64,000 bases of DNA from Pandoraea captiosa (GCF_902459775.1 NZ_CABPSQ010000010.1:1-64000); one strand, 5' to 3'. Positions 41,903 to 53,960 are shown, numbered from the stretch's first letter. Numbers and translations are program-made. The notes: a model not told the origin generated them from the letters alone.

Positions 41903-41926
41903 TGTATGCAGTGTAGTTTGCATACA
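41903..41926 (-). promoter_or_regulatory. Perfect inverted repeat upstream of the MocR gene
   Basis: TGTATGCA (41903-41910) and TGCATACA (41919-41926) with an 8-bp spacer, 46 bp before the start codon. A further TGTATG-like copy lies near 41874. It is probably the MocR operator. Confidence 0.65.
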
Positions 41927-42054
41927 TGTGGGTCGCAAGACTTGAATTTGACAGGTGCCACCCCGACGTCGAACCGATGCGCGAACCTGTCTTTGGACCT
42001 GTGTTTGGACGTTAACAATCAACGACTTACGAGGCGAACACACGCGAAAGTGCG

Positions 42055-42083
42055 TTGACACTTGCGCGGGGCACAGGTATAGT
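42055..42083 (+). promoter_or_regulatory. Promoter of the str operon
   Basis: TTGACA (42055-42060), a 17-bp spacer and TATAGT (42078-42083). This near-consensus sigma-70 promoter starts about 165 bp before rpsL. Confidence 0.85.
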
Positions 42084-42247
42084 CGCAGGCTCCGGTTTTT
42101 CCGGCGGCATGGCCGTGCCTAATGCAAAGTGCTTATGCATCAAGCGTTTAGGTGCGGATGATCCGCAGGGGTAGCCGGGAGTATGCAGTAAGGTCGCATG
42201 ACGGCCCGCCTTGGCCTTCATGCTTTTGACACGTTTAGGAAATCACA

Positions 42248-42622
42248 ATGCCAACGATTAACCAATTGGTCCGCAAGCCGCGCACCTCTGCTCAAATCAA
42301 GAGCAAGAGCCCGGCACTGCAGGACTGCCCGCAGCGTCGCGGCGTGTGCACTCGCGTGTACACCACGACGCCGAAGAAGCCGAACTCCGCTCTGCGTAAG
42401 GTTGCCAAGGTGCGCCTGACGAACGGTTTCGAAGTCATCTCGTACATCGGTGGTGAAGGCCACAACCTGCAGGAACACTCGGTCGTGCTGATTCGCGGCG
42501 GTCGTGTGAAGGACTTGCCGGGTGTGCGTTACCACATGGTGCGCGGTAGCCTCGACACGCAAGGCGTCAAGGACCGTAAGCAGGCCCGTTCGAAGTACGG
42601 CGCGAAGCGTCCGAAGGCCTAA
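42248..42622 (+). CDS. rpsL: 30S ribosomal protein S12
   Basis: S12 shapes the decoding centre. The 124 residues include [19 protein letters not shown], with the lysine at which streptomycin-resistance changes occur, unchanged. [20 protein letters not shown] near the end holds the second resistance site, also wild type. It is the first gene of the str operon. Confidence 0.98.
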   Translation: MPTINQLVRKPRTSAQIKSKSPALQDCPQRRGVCTRVYTTTPKKPNSALRKVAKVRLTNGFEVISYIGGEGHNLQEHSVVLIRGGRVKDLPGVRYHMVRGSLDTQGVKDRKQARSKYGAKRPKA

Positions 42623-42748
42623 GCGGCTTAGCGGATATACGTTCGGTGATGGTGGTGCATCGTCACTGAGTAAGTGGTCACTCGGCCAGCGAATGGCTAG
42701 TAGGTGGCCTGGAGCCTGGCTCCAACTGAATCAATTAAGGAAGAAATC

Positions 42749-43219
42749 ATGCCGCGTCGTCGCGAAGTCCCCAAGCGCGAAGTGTTGCCCGATCCGAAGT
42801 TCGGCAACGTTGAAGTCGCTAAATTCATGAACGTGCTCATGCTTGCCGGCAAGAAGTCGGTGGCAGAGCGCATCGTTTATGGTGCTTTCGAGCAGATCCA
42901 AACCAAGGCGGGCAAGGATCCGCTGGAAGTCTTCAACACCGCTCTCGGCAACGTGAAGCCGGTGGTTGAAGTCAAGAGCCGCCGTGTTGGCGGTGCAAAC
43001 TATCAGGTTCCGGTCGAAGTGCGTCCGTCGCGTCGTATGGCATTGGCGATGCGTTGGTTGCGTGAGGCCGCGAAAAAGCGTAGCGAGAAGTCGATGGCCC
43101 TGCGCCTGGCAGGTGAGCTGATCGAGGCCTCGGAAGGCCGTGGCGGCGCCATGAAGAAGCGTGACGAAGTTCACCGCATGGCCGAAGCCAACAAGGCATT
43201 CTCGCACTTCCGCTTCTGA
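42749..43219 (+). CDS. rpsG: 30S ribosomal protein S7
   Basis: S7 nucleates the 30S head and in E. coli represses the str operon. The 156-residue protein starts [19 protein letters not shown] after AAGGA and ends [13 protein letters not shown] longer in-frame start has no ribosome site. Confidence 0.98.
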   Translation: MPRRREVPKREVLPDPKFGNVEVAKFMNVLMLAGKKSVAERIVYGAFEQIQTKAGKDPLEVFNTALGNVKPVVEVKSRRVGGANYQVPVEVRPSRRMALAMRWLREAAKKRSEKSMALRLAGELIEASEGRGGAMKKRDEVHRMAEANKAFSHFRF

Positions 43220-43336
43220 CGCTGGCAAGCAGTACCTAGAGCAGAAACCGGGGCGGGTGCGCATGAGAAATTGCGCCTCGCCCGTTTGTGTTAGTAGCCC
43301 CCTCAAAAATGGCGGCTACATTGAAAGAGGCTTAAA

Positions 43337-45439
43337 GTGGCTCGTACAACCCCTATCGAGCGCTACCGCAACATCGGTATTAGCGCTCACATCGACGCAG
43401 GTAAGACCACGACGACCGAGCGCATTTTGTTCTACACCGGTGTGAACCACAAAATCGGTGAAGTGCACGATGGCGCGGCGACGATGGACTGGATGGAGCA
43501 GGAACAAGAGCGTGGCATTACGATTACGTCGGCTGCCACGACCTGCTTCTGGTCCGGCATGGCCAACAACTATCAAAAGCACCGCATCAACATCATCGAC
43601 ACCCCGGGGCACGTCGACTTCACGATTGAAGTCGAGCGCTCGATGCGTGTTCTCGATGGCGCGTGCATGGTGTATTGCGCCGTGGGTGGCGTGCAGCCCC
43701 AGTCGGAAACCGTTTGGCGTCAGGCCAACAAGTACGGCGTGCCGCGTCTGGCGTTCGTCAACAAGATGGACCGTACCGGCGCGAACTTCTTCAAGGTCTA
43801 TGACCAGCTGAAGAACCGTCTGAAGGCAAACCCGGTGCCGGTGGTGGTGCCGATCGGCGCGGAAGAAAACTTCAAGGGCGTGGTCGACCTCATCAAGATG
43901 AAGGCGATCATTTGGGACGAAGCGTCCCAGGGCATGAAGTTCGACTACACCGACATTCCGGCCGAGTTGCAAGCCGAAGCCAAGAAGTGGCGTGAAGGCA
44001 TGGTCGAAGCGGCTGCCGAGTCGAGCGAAGAGATGATGAACAAGTACCTGGAAGAGGGCGACCTCTCCGAGGCTGACATCATTGAAGGCCTGCGCCTGCG
44101 TACCATCGCCTGCGAAATTCAGCCGATGCTGTGCGGTACCGCGTTCAAGAACAAGGGTGTGCAGCGTATGCTGGACGCCGTGATCGACTTCCTGCCGTCG
44201 CCGGTCGATATTCCGCCGGTCAAGGGTACGGACGACAAGGAACAGCCGGCCGAGCGTAAGGCTTCGGACGACGAGAAGTTCTCGTCGCTGGCGTTCAAGA
44301 TCATGACGGACCCGTTCGTTGGTCAGCTGATCTTCTTCCGCGTGTACTCGGGTGTTGTGAACAAGGGCGACACGCTGCTCAATTCGGTCAAGGGCAAGAA
44401 GGAACGCCTGGGCCGTATCGTGCAGATGCACGCGAACCAGCGTGAAGAAATCGACGAAGTGCGCGCTGGCGACATCGCCGCTGCCGTCGGCCTGAAGGAT
44501 GCAACGACCGGTGACACGCTGTGCGACCCGTCGGCCCCGATCGTGCTCGAGCGCATGGTGTTCCCGGAGCCGGTGATTTCGCAGGCTGTCGAGCCGAAGA
44601 CCAAGGTCGACCAGGAAAAGATGGGCCTCGCCCTGAACCGCCTGGCGCAGGAAGATCCGTCGTTCCGCGTGCAAACCGATGAAGAATCGGGTCAGACCAT
44701 CATTTCGGGTATGGGCGAGCTCCACCTCGAAATTCTGGTGGACCGCATGAAGCGCGAATTCGGCGTGGAAGCCAACATCGGCGCTCCGCAGGTTGCCTAC
44801 CGCGAAACCATTCGCAAGTCGGCAGCCGATGTGGAAGGCAAGTTCGTCAAGCAGTCGGGCGGTCGCGGCCAGTTCGGTCACGCTGTCATTACGCTTGAGC
44901 CGAGCGAGCAGGGCGCGGGTTACAAGTTCATCGACGAGATCAAGGGTGGTGTGATTCCGCGTGAATACATCCCGGCCGTTGACAAGGGTATCCAGGACAC
45001 CCTGAAGAGCGGTGTTCTCGCCGGCTTCCCGGTGGTCGACGTCACGGTTCACCTGACGTTCGGTTCGTACCACGATGTGGACTCGAACGAAAACGCGTTC
45101 CGCATGGCCGGTTCGATGGCTTTCAAGGAAGCCATGCGCCGCGCCAGCCCGGTCATTCTCGAGCCGATGATGGCTGTGGAAGTGGAAACGCCGGAAGACT
45201 ACATGGGTAACGTGATGGGCGACTTGTCGAGCCGTCGCGGCATTATCCAGGGCATGGACGACATGGTCGGCGGCGGCAAGATCGTGCGCGCCGAAGTTCC
45301 GCTGTCGGAAATGTTTGGTTATTCGACCGCGCTGCGTTCGGCCACGCAAGGCCGCGCCACGTACACGATGGAGTTCAAGCACTACGCTGAAGCTCCGAAG
45401 AACGTGAGCGAAGCCATCATCAGCGCCAAGAGCAAGTAA
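43337..45439 (+). CDS. fusA: Elongation factor G
   Basis: EF-G is the GTPase that drives ribosomal translocation. The 700 residues begin at a GTG after [15 protein letters not shown] (17-24), DTPGH (about 88-92) and NKMD (about 142-145) form the G domain. Domains II-V follow with [17 protein letters not shown] and the C-terminal [14 protein letters not shown]. Length is standard. Confidence 0.98.
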   Translation: MARTTPIERYRNIGISAHIDAGKTTTTERILFYTGVNHKIGEVHDGAATMDWMEQEQERGITITSAATTCFWSGMANNYQKHRINIIDTPGHVDFTIEVERSMRVLDGACMVYCAVGGVQPQSETVWRQANKYGVPRLAFVNKMDRTGANFFKVYDQLKNRLKANPVPVVVPIGAEENFKGVVDLIKMKAIIWDEASQGMKFDYTDIPAELQAEAKKWREGMVEAAAESSEEMMNKYLEEGDLSEADIIEGLRLRTIACEIQPMLCGTAFKNKGVQRMLDAVIDFLPSPVDIPPVKGTDDKEQPAERKASDDEKFSSLAFKIMTDPFVGQLIFFRVYSGVVNKGDTLLNSVKGKKERLGRIVQMHANQREEIDEVRAGDIAAAVGLKDATTGDTLCDPSAPIVLERMVFPEPVISQAVEPKTKVDQEKMGLALNRLAQEDPSFRVQTDEESGQTIISGMGELHLEILVDRMKREFGVEANIGAPQVAYRETIRKSAADVEGKFVKQSGGRGQFGHAVITLEPSEQGAGYKFIDEIKGGVIPREYIPAVDKGIQDTLKSGVLAGFPVVDVTVHLTFGSYHDVDSNENAFRMAGSMAFKEAMRRASPVILEPMMAVEVETPEDYMGNVMGDLSSRRGIIQGMDDMVGGGKIVRAEVPLSEMFGYSTALRSATQGRATYTMEFKHYAEAPKNVSEAIISAKSK

Positions 45440-45521
45440 TTGAATTGAGGGGTGTCTGCATCATGCGATGCAGCGCCCGTCACACTGTTTAATCGTCTAT
45501 TCAGTATCTGAGGATTCGGAA

Positions 45522-46730
<1,209 letters not shown>

Positions 46731-46843
46731 TACGGATCGATGGATGGCGAAGGGTTTCGGCCCTTCGTCATCGTCATTCTGTTCGCTCTTTGTGATTTAC
46801 CCGGCGCCCGAACGAGGGTTGCCACGCTCTTTGGAGAATTTCC

Positions 46844-47155
46844 ATGCAGAACCAAAAGATTCGTATCCGCCTGAAGGCTTTCGACTACCGCCTGATCGAC
46901 CAGTCGGCCGCCGAAATCGTTGAAACCGCCAAGCGCACCGGCGCGATCGTCAAGGGCCCGGTGCCCCTGCCGACGCGCATCGAGCGTTTCGACATCCTGC
47001 GCTCGCCGCACGTCAACAAGACGTCGCGCGACCAGCTCGAAATCCGCACGCACCAGCGCCTGATGGACATCGTCGATCCGACGGACAAGACGGTTGACGC
47101 GCTGATGAAGCTGGACCTGCCGGCTGGCGTCGACGTCGAAATCAAGCTGCAGTAA
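46844..47155 (+). CDS. rpsJ: 30S ribosomal protein S10
   Basis: S10 (NusE) belongs to the 30S head and binds NusG and NusB during antitermination. The 103-residue protein has [18 protein letters not shown] at the start and [20 protein letters not shown] later. It is followed by a strong terminator, so it appears to end the str transcript here. Confidence 0.98.
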   Translation: MQNQKIRIRLKAFDYRLIDQSAAEIVETAKRTGAIVKGPVPLPTRIERFDILRSPHVNKTSRDQLEIRTHQRLMDIVDPTDKTVDALMKLDLPAGVDVEIKLQ

Positions 47156-47180
47156 GGCTTGCGAGCGGTTTCGCTCTCGA

Positions 47181-47215
47181 AAGCCCCGCCAATGCTGGAC
47201 CCGGCGGGGCTTTTG
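47181..47215 (+). terminator. Terminator after rpsJ
   Basis: AAGCCCCGCC (47181-47190) pairs perfectly with GGCGGGGCTT (47203-47212), ending in TTTTG. It separates rpsJ from rplC. Confidence 0.85.
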
Positions 47216-47234
47216 TTATGTGATTTAGCAACAC

Positions 47235-47263
47235 TTGTCAAGCGATAAAAGTCCGCCTATAAT
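47235..47263 (+). promoter_or_regulatory. Promoter of the rplC (S10-type) operon
   Basis: TTGTCA (47235-47240), a 17-bp spacer and TATAAT (47258-47263). A hairpin at 47290-47313 (GATGG..CCAC/GTGG..CCATC, then CTTTT) lies in the resulting leader and may be an attenuator of the L4-control kind. The latter is inference. Confidence 0.8.
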
Positions 47264-47361
47264 GGCGGGCTCAAGTGTAGTTTTGAAAAGATGGCCCACG
47301 TCCGTGGACCATCCTTTTGTCATTTAGCCCCGGCCAATCGCAGTCGGGAATGGAGAAAATC

Positions 47362-48018
47362 ATGAGCCTTGGCCTTGTCGGTCGCAAGGTTGGCATGATG
47401 CGTATTTTCACGGACGACGGCGATTCGATTCCCGTCACCGTGCTCGACGTGTCTAACAACCGTGTGACGCAAATCAAGACGGATGAAACGGACGGCTATA
47501 CCGCCGTTCAAGTCACTTTCGGCAATCGTCGCGCCACGCGCGTGACCAAAGCCGCCGCCGGTCACTACGCGAAAGCGGGTGTCGAAGCCGGTGAAATCCT
47601 CAAGGAATTCCGCATCGATGCTGCCAAAGCTGCTGAACTGCAGCCGGGCGCAGTGGTCGGTGTCGACCTGTTCCAGGTGGGCCAGAAGGTCGACGTGCAA
47701 GGCGTGTCGATCGGTAAGGGCTACGCCGGTACCATCAAGCGTTACAACTTCGCTTCGGGTCGCGCATCGCACGGTAACTCGCGTTCGCACAACGTTCCGG
47801 GTTCGATCGGTATGGCGCAGGATCCGGGTCGTGTGTTCCCGGGTAAGCGCATGACGGGTCACCTGGGTGACGTCACGACGACGGTGCAGAATCTCGAAAT
47901 CGCGCGCATTGACGCTGAACGTGGCCTGATCTTCGTGAAGGGTGCCGTTCCCGGCGCCAACGAAGGCAAGGTTTTCGTGACCTCGGCCGTCAAAGCCAAA
48001 CTCGCGAAGGGAGCGTAA
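47362..48018 (+). CDS. rplC: 50S ribosomal protein L3
   Basis: L3 starts 23S assembly and reaches the peptidyl-transferase centre. It has 218 residues from the ATG after [23 protein letters not shown] is at the start, and the signature [20 protein letters not shown] is followed by [17 protein letters not shown]. Confidence 0.98.
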   Translation: MSLGLVGRKVGMMRIFTDDGDSIPVTVLDVSNNRVTQIKTDETDGYTAVQVTFGNRRATRVTKAAAGHYAKAGVEAGEILKEFRIDAAKAAELQPGAVVGVDLFQVGQKVDVQGVSIGKGYAGTIKRYNFASGRASHGNSRSHNVPGSIGMAQDPGRVFPGKRMTGHLGDVTTTVQNLEIARIDAERGLIFVKGAVPGANEGKVFVTSAVKAKLAKGA

Positions 48019-48020
48019 CA

Positions 48021-48641
48021 ATGGAACTGAAGCTCCTGAATGAGCAAGGTCAGGAAGGCGCTGCTGTCAACGCGTCGGACGTCGTGTTCGGCCGTGACTA
48101 CAACGAAGCGCTGATCCATCAGGTTGTGGTGGCTTATCAAGCCAACGCCCGCAGCGGCAACCGTGCGCAGAAGGACCGTGAACAGGTCAAGCACACGACG
48201 AAGAAGCCGTGGCGTCAGAAGGGTACGGGCCGTGCTCGTGCCGGTATGTCGTCGAGCCCGCTGTGGCGCGGCGGTGGCCGTATCTTCCCGAATTCGCCGG
48301 AAGAGAACTTCACCCACAAGGTCAACAAGAAGATGTACCGCGCCGGTGTGTGCTCGATTCTGTCGCAGCTCGCCCGTGAAGGTCGTCTGTCGGTCGTCGA
48401 AGACATCAAGCTTGATGCCCCGAAGACCAAACTGCTCGCTGAAAAGATCAAGGCCATGGGCCTTGAGTCGGTGCTGCTGATCACGGATAGCGTGGACGAG
48501 AACCTGTTCCTGGCCTCGCGCAATCTGGCTCACGTTGCCGTCACCGAGCCGCGTTTCGCCGACCCGCTGTCGCTCATCTACTTCAAGAAGGTGCTGCTGA
48601 CGAAGGGCGCGATCGCCAAGATTGAGGAGATGCTGTCATGA
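48021..48641 (+). CDS. rplD: 50S ribosomal protein L4
   Basis: L4 lines the exit tunnel and in E. coli represses the S10 operon. The 206 residues include the tunnel loop [20 protein letters not shown] and [16 protein letters not shown]. It begins 2 bp after rplC and overlaps rplW by 4 bases. Confidence 0.98.
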   Translation: MELKLLNEQGQEGAAVNASDVVFGRDYNEALIHQVVVAYQANARSGNRAQKDREQVKHTTKKPWRQKGTGRARAGMSSSPLWRGGGRIFPNSPEENFTHKVNKKMYRAGVCSILSQLAREGRLSVVEDIKLDAPKTKLLAEKIKAMGLESVLLITDSVDENLFLASRNLAHVAVTEPRFADPLSLIYFKKVLLTKGAIAKIEEMLS

Positions 48642-48952
48642 GCGACGTGCGTAAAAACGACCATCGTCTGTACCAGGTCTTGCTCGCGCCGGTGATCTCC
48701 GAGAAGGCGACGCTGGTGGCTGACAAGAATGAACAAGTGGTGTTCCAAGTTGCACGCGACGCGAACAAGCAAGAAGTGAAGGCTGCTGTTGAGCTTCTCT
48801 TCAAGGTTGAAGTCGAGTCGGTGCAAATCCTGAACCGTAAGGGCAAGCAAAAGCGCTTTGGCCGCTTCATGGGTCGTCGCGACCACGAGAAGAAGGCTTA
48901 CGTGAGCTTGAAGCCGGGTCAGGAAATCAATTTTGAAGCGGAGGCCAAGTAA
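48638..48952 (+). CDS. rplW: 50S ribosomal protein L23
   Basis: L23 sits at the tunnel exit and binds trigger factor and SRP. The 104 residues include [20 protein letters not shown] and the RNA-binding [24 protein letters not shown] overlap with rplD. Confidence 0.97.
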   Translation: MSDVRKNDHRLYQVLLAPVISEKATLVADKNEQVVFQVARDANKQEVKAAVELLFKVEVESVQILNRKGKQKRFGRFMGRRDHEKKAYVSLKPGQEINFEAEAK

Positions 48953-48954
48953 TC

Positions 48955-49782
48955 ATGGCACTCGTCAAAACGAAACCGACGTCGCCGGGCCGCCGTTCGC
49001 TGGTCAAGGTCGTCAACAAGGATCTGCATAAGGGCAAGCCGTTCGCCCCGCTGCTCGATACCAAGAGCAAGACCGCTGGCCGTAACAACAACGGTCACAT
49101 CACCACCCGTCATATGGGTGGCGGTCACAAGCAGCACTACCGTATCGTCGACTTCCGTCGTAACAAGGACGGCATCACGGCGAAGGTTGAGCGTCTTGAG
49201 TATGACCCGAACCGCAGCGCGAACATCGCACTGCTGTGCTACGCCGACGGCGAGCGTCGTTACATCCTTGCACCGAAGGGCATGACCGTCGGCCAGCAAG
49301 TGGTGAGCGGCTCGGAAGCGCCGATCAAGGCTGGCAACACGCTGCCGATCCGTAACATTCCGGTCGGTACGACGATTCACGGCATCGAACTGCTGCCGGG
49401 CAAGGGCGCGCAAATCGCCCGTGCTGCTGGTACGTCCGCCATGCTGCTGGCTCGTGAAGGCACGTACGCTCAAGTGCGTCTGCGTTCGGGTGAAGTCCGT
49501 CGCGTGCACATCGAGTGCCGCGCCACCATCGGTGAAGTCGGTAACGAAGAGCACAGCCTGCGCCAACTGGGCAAGGCCGGTGCAAAGCGTTGGCGCGGTA
49601 TTCGCCCGACCGTTCGCGGTGTGGCGATGAACCCGGTGGATCACCCGCACGGTGGTGGTGAAGGTCGTACGGCTGCTGGTCGTCATCCGGTCAGCCCGTG
49701 GGGTCAGCATACCAAGGGTAAGCGTACCCGCTCGACCAAGCGCACCGACAGCATGATCGTTCAGCGTCGCAAGAAGCGTTAA
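48955..49782 (+). CDS. rplB: 50S ribosomal protein L2
   Basis: L2 is essential for subunit joining and peptidyl transfer. The 275-residue protein contains [20 protein letters not shown] and the conserved [18 protein letters not shown] with its functional histidine. Confidence 0.98.
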   Translation: MALVKTKPTSPGRRSLVKVVNKDLHKGKPFAPLLDTKSKTAGRNNNGHITTRHMGGGHKQHYRIVDFRRNKDGITAKVERLEYDPNRSANIALLCYADGERRYILAPKGMTVGQQVVSGSEAPIKAGNTLPIRNIPVGTTIHGIELLPGKGAQIARAAGTSAMLLAREGTYAQVRLRSGEVRRVHIECRATIGEVGNEEHSLRQLGKAGAKRWRGIRPTVRGVAMNPVDHPHGGGEGRTAAGRHPVSPWGQHTKGKRTRSTKRTDSMIVQRRKKR

Positions 49783-49795
49783 TTGGAGCTAGCAA

Positions 49796-50071
49796 ATGAC
49801 TCGTTCTGTTAAAAAAGGTCCGTTTTGCGACGCTCATCTGCTGAAGAAGGTGGAAGCAGCAGCCGCATCGCGTGACAAGAAGCCGATCAAGACCTGGTCG
49901 CGCCGTTCGACCGTCCTGCCCGATTTCATCGGTCTGACGATCGCTGTGCACAATGGCCGTCAACACGTGCCGGTGTACGTGACGGAAAACATGGTCGGCC
50001 ACAAGCTGGGTGAGTTCGCTCTCACCCGTACCTTCAAGGGCCATGCGGCCGACAAGAAGGCGAAGAAATAA
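49796..50071 (+). CDS. rpsS: 30S ribosomal protein S19
   Basis: This 91-residue 30S head protein has [20 protein letters not shown] at the start, then [19 protein letters not shown] and [22 protein letters not shown] lies ahead of the ATG. Confidence 0.97.
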   Translation: MTRSVKKGPFCDAHLLKKVEAAAASRDKKPIKTWSRRSTVLPDFIGLTIAVHNGRQHVPVYVTENMVGHKLGEFALTRTFKGHAADKKAKK

Positions 50072-50081
50072 GGGGCCGATC

Positions 50082-50411
50082 ATGGAAGTGAAAGCAATTC
50101 ATCGCGGTGCCCGTATCTCGGCGCAGAAGACGCGTCTGGTCGCTGACCAGATTCGCGGCCTGCCGCTGGAGCGTGCGCTCAATGTTCTGACCTTCTCGCC
50201 GAAGAAGGCCGCGGTCATCATCAAGAAGGTGCTCGAGTCGGCAATCGCCAACGCCGAGCACAATGAAGGTGCTGACATCGACGAGCTGCGCGTTAAGGGC
50301 ATCTACGTTGACAAGGCGACCTCGCTCAAGCGTTTCACCGCGCGCGCCAAGGGCCGTGGTAACCGCATCGAGAAGCAAACCTGTCACATCACTGTGACGC
50401 TGGGCAACTAA
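50082..50411 (+). CDS. rplV: 50S ribosomal protein L22
   Basis: L22 forms part of the exit tunnel and binds all rRNA domains. It has 109 residues from [20 protein letters not shown], with the tunnel loop [17 protein letters not shown] at the end. The upstream extension of the frame overlaps rpsS and is not used. Confidence 0.97.
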   Translation: MEVKAIHRGARISAQKTRLVADQIRGLPLERALNVLTFSPKKAAVIIKKVLESAIANAEHNEGADIDELRVKGIYVDKATSLKRFTARAKGRGNRIEKQTCHITVTLGN

Positions 50412-50420
50412 GGGGTCACG

Positions 50421-51224
50421 ATGGGACAGAAAATTCATCCGACTGGCTTCCGTCTGGCTGTCAGCCGTAACTGGGCTTCGCGTTGGTACGCGAACAACCA
50501 GGATTTCGCGAAAATGCTGCAGGAAGATATCGGCGTTCGCGATTACCTGAAGAAGAAGCTGAAGAACGCTTCGGTTGGCCGCGTGGTCATCGAGCGTCCG
50601 GCCAAGAATGCACGTATCACGATTTTCAGCTCGCGTCCGGGCGTTGTGATCGGCAAGAAGGGCGAGGACATCGAAATCCTCAAGGCTGAGCTGCAAAAGC
50701 GCATGGGCGTGCCCGTGCACGTGAACATCGAAGAAATCCGCAAGCCGGAAACCGATGCGCAGCTGATCGCCGACTCGATCGCTCAGCAGCTCGAGCGCCG
50801 TATCATGTTCCGTCGCGCAATGAAGCGCGCGATGCAGAACGCGATGCGTCTGGGTGCCCAGGGCATCAAGATCATGAGCGCTGGCCGTCTGAACGGCATC
50901 GAAATCGCTCGTACCGAGTGGTACCGTGAAGGTCGTGTGCCCCTGCACACGCTGCGCGCTGACATCGACTACGCAACCTCGGAAGCGAAGACGACGTACG
51001 GCATCATCGGTATCAAGGTGTGGGTGTACAAGGGTGACACGCTGGGCCGCAACGACGCTCCGGTGGCTGAAGAGCCGGCCGAAGAAAAGCGTCCGCGCCG
51101 CAACGCGCGTCCGGGCGACCGTCGCCCCCGTCGTGACGACGCTGGCGACAAGGCCGGTGCGAAGCGCGGTGGTGCACGCCGTCCGGCTGGCAAGCCTGAA
51201 GGCGACGCCAAGACTGGAGAATAA
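50421..51224 (+). CDS. rpsC: 30S ribosomal protein S3
   Basis: S3 is at the mRNA entry and has helicase activity with S4 and S5. The 267 residues include the KH domain ([20 protein letters not shown]) and the C-terminal half with [21 protein letters not shown] basic, disordered tail of about 45 residues rich in Arg/Pro/Gly follows, longer than E. coli S3 and usual in Burkholderiaceae. Confidence 0.98.
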   Translation: MGQKIHPTGFRLAVSRNWASRWYANNQDFAKMLQEDIGVRDYLKKKLKNASVGRVVIERPAKNARITIFSSRPGVVIGKKGEDIEILKAELQKRMGVPVHVNIEEIRKPETDAQLIADSIAQQLERRIMFRRAMKRAMQNAMRLGAQGIKIMSAGRLNGIEIARTEWYREGRVPLHTLRADIDYATSEAKTTYGIIGIKVWVYKGDTLGRNDAPVAEEPAEEKRPRRNARPGDRRPRRDDAGDKAGAKRGGARRPAGKPEGDAKTGE

Positions 51225-51226
51225 TC

Positions 51227-51643
51227 ATGCTGCAACCGAAACGCAGAAAGTATCGCAAAGAGCAGAAGGGCCGTAACACTGGCGTCGCCACCCGTGGCAA
51301 CGAAGTGTCGTTCGGCGAATTCGGCCTGAAGGCGGTCGGTCGTGGTCGTCTGACGGCTCGTCAAATCGAAGCTGCTCGTCGTGCTATGACCCGCCACATC
51401 AAGCGTGGTGGCCGTATCTGGATCCGTATCTTCCCGGACAAGCCGATCTCGCAAAAGCCGGCAGAAGTGCGTATGGGTAACGGTAAGGGTAACCCGGAGT
51501 ACTACGTCGCCGAGATTCAGCCGGGCAAGATGCTGTACGAAATGGACGGTGTGGATGAAGCGCTGGCGCGCGAGGCGTTCCGCCTGGCCGCAGCCAAGCT
51601 GCCGATTCAGACGACGTTCTTCGTACGTCGCCTTGGCGCCTGA
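51227..51643 (+). CDS. rplP: 50S ribosomal protein L16
   Basis: L16 sits near the A-site tRNA. The 138-residue protein begins [17 protein letters not shown] and has the conserved [20 protein letters not shown] and [19 protein letters not shown]. Confidence 0.98.
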   Translation: MLQPKRRKYRKEQKGRNTGVATRGNEVSFGEFGLKAVGRGRLTARQIEAARRAMTRHIKRGGRIWIRIFPDKPISQKPAEVRMGNGKGNPEYYVAEIQPGKMLYEMDGVDEALAREAFRLAAAKLPIQTTFFVRRLGA

Positions 51644-51657
51644 AGGGAGAATTTGAA

Positions 51658-51852
51658 ATGAAAGCATCCGAACTTCGTGCCAAGGATGTCGACGGCCTGA
51701 ACAAGGAACTGTCGGATCTGTTGAAGGCCCAATTCGGTCTTCGCATGCAAGCGGGCACCCAACAGCTGAGCAACACCAGCCAGTTGAAGAAGGTGCGCAA
51801 GGACATCGCGCGTGTGCGTACCGTGTTGACTGAGAAGGCGAGCCAGAAATGA
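51658..51852 (+). CDS. rpmC: 50S ribosomal protein L29
   Basis: A 64-residue helical-hairpin protein next to L23 at the tunnel exit ([34 protein letters not shown]). It overlaps rpsQ by 4 bases. Confidence 0.96.
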   Translation: MKASELRAKDVDGLNKELSDLLKAQFGLRMQAGTQQLSNTSQLKKVRKDIARVRTVLTEKASQK

Positions 51853-52121
51853 ACGATACCGCTAAGACTTCGCTGAAGCGCACCCTCGTTGGTCGCGTTG
51901 TCAGCGATAAGATGGACAAGACGGTTACCGTGCTGATCGAGCGTCAAATGAAGCACCCGCTCTACGGCAAGTACATCGTGCGCTCGAAGAAGTATCACGC
52001 GCACGACGAAACCAACCAGTACAAGGAAGGCGACCTGGTCGAGATTCAAGAATCCCGTCCGCTGTCGAAGACCAAGGCCTGGACGGTTGCCCGTCTCGTG
52101 GAAGCTGCCCGTATCATCTAA
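51849..52121 (+). CDS. rpsQ: 30S ribosomal protein S17
   Basis: A 90-residue OB-fold primary binding protein. [20 protein letters not shown] and the motif [19 protein letters not shown] identify it. It is the last gene before a 265-bp spacer with a promoter and hairpin. Confidence 0.97.
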   Translation: MNDTAKTSLKRTLVGRVVSDKMDKTVTVLIERQMKHPLYGKYIVRSKKYHAHDETNQYKEGDLVEIQESRPLSKTKAWTVARLVEAARII

Positions 52122-52145
52122 GGCAGTCTGAAGCGAAGGCTTGAC

Positions 52146-52183
52146 TTGCAAGTCCGGAATTATCATTGTATAATTCCGGACTT
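52146..52183 (+). promoter_or_regulatory. Hairpin-embedded promoter before rplN
   Basis: A 14-bp perfect inverted repeat (AAGTCCGGAATTAT at 52150-52163, ATAATTCCGGACTT at 52170-52183) is followed by T-rich sequence and looks like a terminator. Its right arm and loop contain TATAAT (52169-52174), spaced 17 bp from TTGCAA (52146-52151), so the same DNA also looks like a promoter for the spc operon. Confidence 0.65.
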
Positions 52184-52386
52184 TCCGCTTCTTTCGCCAA
52201 AACCGGTCTTTGGTTTCGCAAGGAAGTGGATGGCTTCCGAGGCCGATCCGTATCCTCTACGGGTCTGGATGAGGTAGCAAGGTTGTCCACTTTTGAACGA
52301 CTCAACCCAAACGGCACCCTTTGGTGCTGACGGGGACCAAGACTGACCGACGCTTATGTGTCGGATTAAGTTGGGAAGATAACACC

Positions 52387-52755
52387 ATGATTCAAACTGA
52401 AACCCGGCTCGAAGTAGCCGACAACACCGGTGCGCGCGAAGTGATGTGCATCAAGGTGCTGGGCGGCTCCAAGCGTCGCTACGCCGGCATTGGCGACATC
52501 ATCAAGGTCAGCGTCAAGGATGCTGCCCCGCGTGGTCGCGTCAAGAAGGGCGAAATCTACAACGCAGTGGTCGTGCGCACCGCCAAGGGCGTGCGTCGCC
52601 AGGACGGCTCGCTGGTCAAATTCGACGGCAATGCCGCCGTGCTGCTTAACACCAAGCTCGAGCCGATCGGCACCCGTATCTTCGGACCGGTTACGCGTGA
52701 ACTGCGTACCGAACGCTTCATGAAGATCGTGTCGCTGGCCCCGGAAGTGCTGTAA
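52387..52755 (+). CDS. rplN: 50S ribosomal protein L14
   Basis: L14 contributes to the intersubunit bridge with 16S rRNA. It has 122 residues from [20 protein letters not shown], with [20 protein letters not shown]. It is the first gene of the spc operon. Confidence 0.98.
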   Translation: MIQTETRLEVADNTGAREVMCIKVLGGSKRRYAGIGDIIKVSVKDAAPRGRVKKGEIYNAVVVRTAKGVRRQDGSLVKFDGNAAVLLNTKLEPIGTRIFGPVTRELRTERFMKIVSLAPEVL

Positions 52756-52766
52756 GGAGCCGACAC

Positions 52767-53075
52767 ATGAACAAGATTCGCAAGGGTGACCAAGTCATCG
52801 TTCTGACGGGTAAGGACAAGGCCAAGCGTGGCACGGTTCTGGCCGTTGATGGTGACAAGCTGGTCGTCGAGGGCGTGAACGTTGCCAAGAAGCACGTCAA
52901 GCCGAACCCGATGAAGGGCACGCAAGGTGGCGTGGTCGACAAGACGATGCCGATCCACGTTTCGAACGTGGCGCTGGTGGATGCCAATGGCAAGCCGTCG
53001 CGCGTGGGCATCAAGGTCGAAGACGGCAAGAAGGTCCGCTTCCTCAAGACGACCGGTGCGGTCGTCGGTGCCTAA
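52767..53075 (+). CDS. rplX: 50S ribosomal protein L24
   Basis: This 102-residue assembly initiator has a KOW domain ([20 protein letters not shown]) and [19 protein letters not shown]. Confidence 0.97.
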   Translation: MNKIRKGDQVIVLTGKDKAKRGTVLAVDGDKLVVEGVNVAKKHVKPNPMKGTQGGVVDKTMPIHVSNVALVDANGKPSRVGIKVEDGKKVRFLKTTGAVVGA

Positions 53076-53094
53076 GTCGCAGGGAGTATAGATA

Positions 53095-53634
53095 ATGGCC
53101 CGTTTGCAAGAATTCTATAAGGACAAGATTGTCGCCGAGCTCACGAAGCAGTTCGGTTACAAGTCCGTCATGGAAGTGCCGCGCATCACCAAGATCACCC
53201 TGAACATGGGCCTTGGTCAAGCCGTCGCTGACAAGAAGATCATTGAGCACGCCGTTGGCGACCTGACGAAGATCGCCGGCCAGAAGCCGGTGGTGACGAA
53301 GGCTCGCAAGGCTATCGCCGGTTTCAAGATCCGCGAAGGTTACCCGATCGGTACGATGGTGACGCTGCGCGGCGAGCGTATGTTCGAATTCCTGGATCGT
53401 TTCATCACCGTGGCTCTGCCGCGCGTGCGTGACTTCCGTGGTATTTCGGGTCGTGCGTTCGACGGTCGTGGCAACTACAACATCGGTGTGAAGGAACAGA
53501 TCATCTTCCCCGAAATCGAGTACGACAAAATCGACGCACTGCGTGGTCTGAACATCAGCATCACCACGACTGCGAAGACTGACGAAGAAGCCAAGGCTCT
53601 TCTGTCGGCGTTCAAATTCCCGTTCCGTAACTGA
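53095..53634 (+). CDS. rplE: 50S ribosomal protein L5
   Basis: L5 binds 5S rRNA in the central protuberance. The 179-residue protein shows [35 protein letters not shown] and [19 protein letters not shown]. Confidence 0.98.
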   Translation: MARLQEFYKDKIVAELTKQFGYKSVMEVPRITKITLNMGLGQAVADKKIIEHAVGDLTKIAGQKPVVTKARKAIAGFKIREGYPIGTMVTLRGERMFEFLDRFITVALPRVRDFRGISGRAFDGRGNYNIGVKEQIIFPEIEYDKIDALRGLNISITTTAKTDEEAKALLSAFKFPFRN

Positions 53635-53641
53635 GGTAATC

Positions 53642-53947
53642 GTGGCTAAACTGGCACTTATCGAACGCGAAAAGAAGCGCGCCCGTCTGGCGGCGAAGTA
53701 CGCTGGCAAGCGTGCTGACCTCAAAGCGATCATCGAAGACACCAGCAAGTCGGAAGACGAGCGTTATGAAGCACGTCTGGCGCTGCAACAGCTGCCGCGT
53801 AACGCCAACCCGACGCGTCAACGCAATCGTTGCGAGCTGACCGGTCGCCCGCGCGGCACGTTCCGCAAATTCGGCCTGGCCCGTAACAAGATCCGTGAAA
53901 TCGCCTTCCGTGGCGAAATCCCGGGCGTGACCAAAGCAAGCTGGTAA
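53642..53947 (+). CDS. rpsN: 30S ribosomal protein S14
   Basis: This is the 101-residue, zinc-free (C-) form, beginning with [23 protein letters not shown] is the family signature; the CxxC zinc pairs of the short form are absent. Confidence 0.97.
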   Translation: MAKLALIEREKKRARLAAKYAGKRADLKAIIEDTSKSEDERYEARLALQQLPRNANPTRQRNRCELTGRPRGTFRKFGLARNKIREIAFRGEIPGVTKASW

Positions 53948-53960
53948 TAGGAGAAGCACC

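Noticed and set aside
40370-42058. 562-codon plus-strand frame opposite the MocR gene
   Set aside because: A glycine/arginine-rich shadow; the MocR protein on the minus strand has both expected domains.
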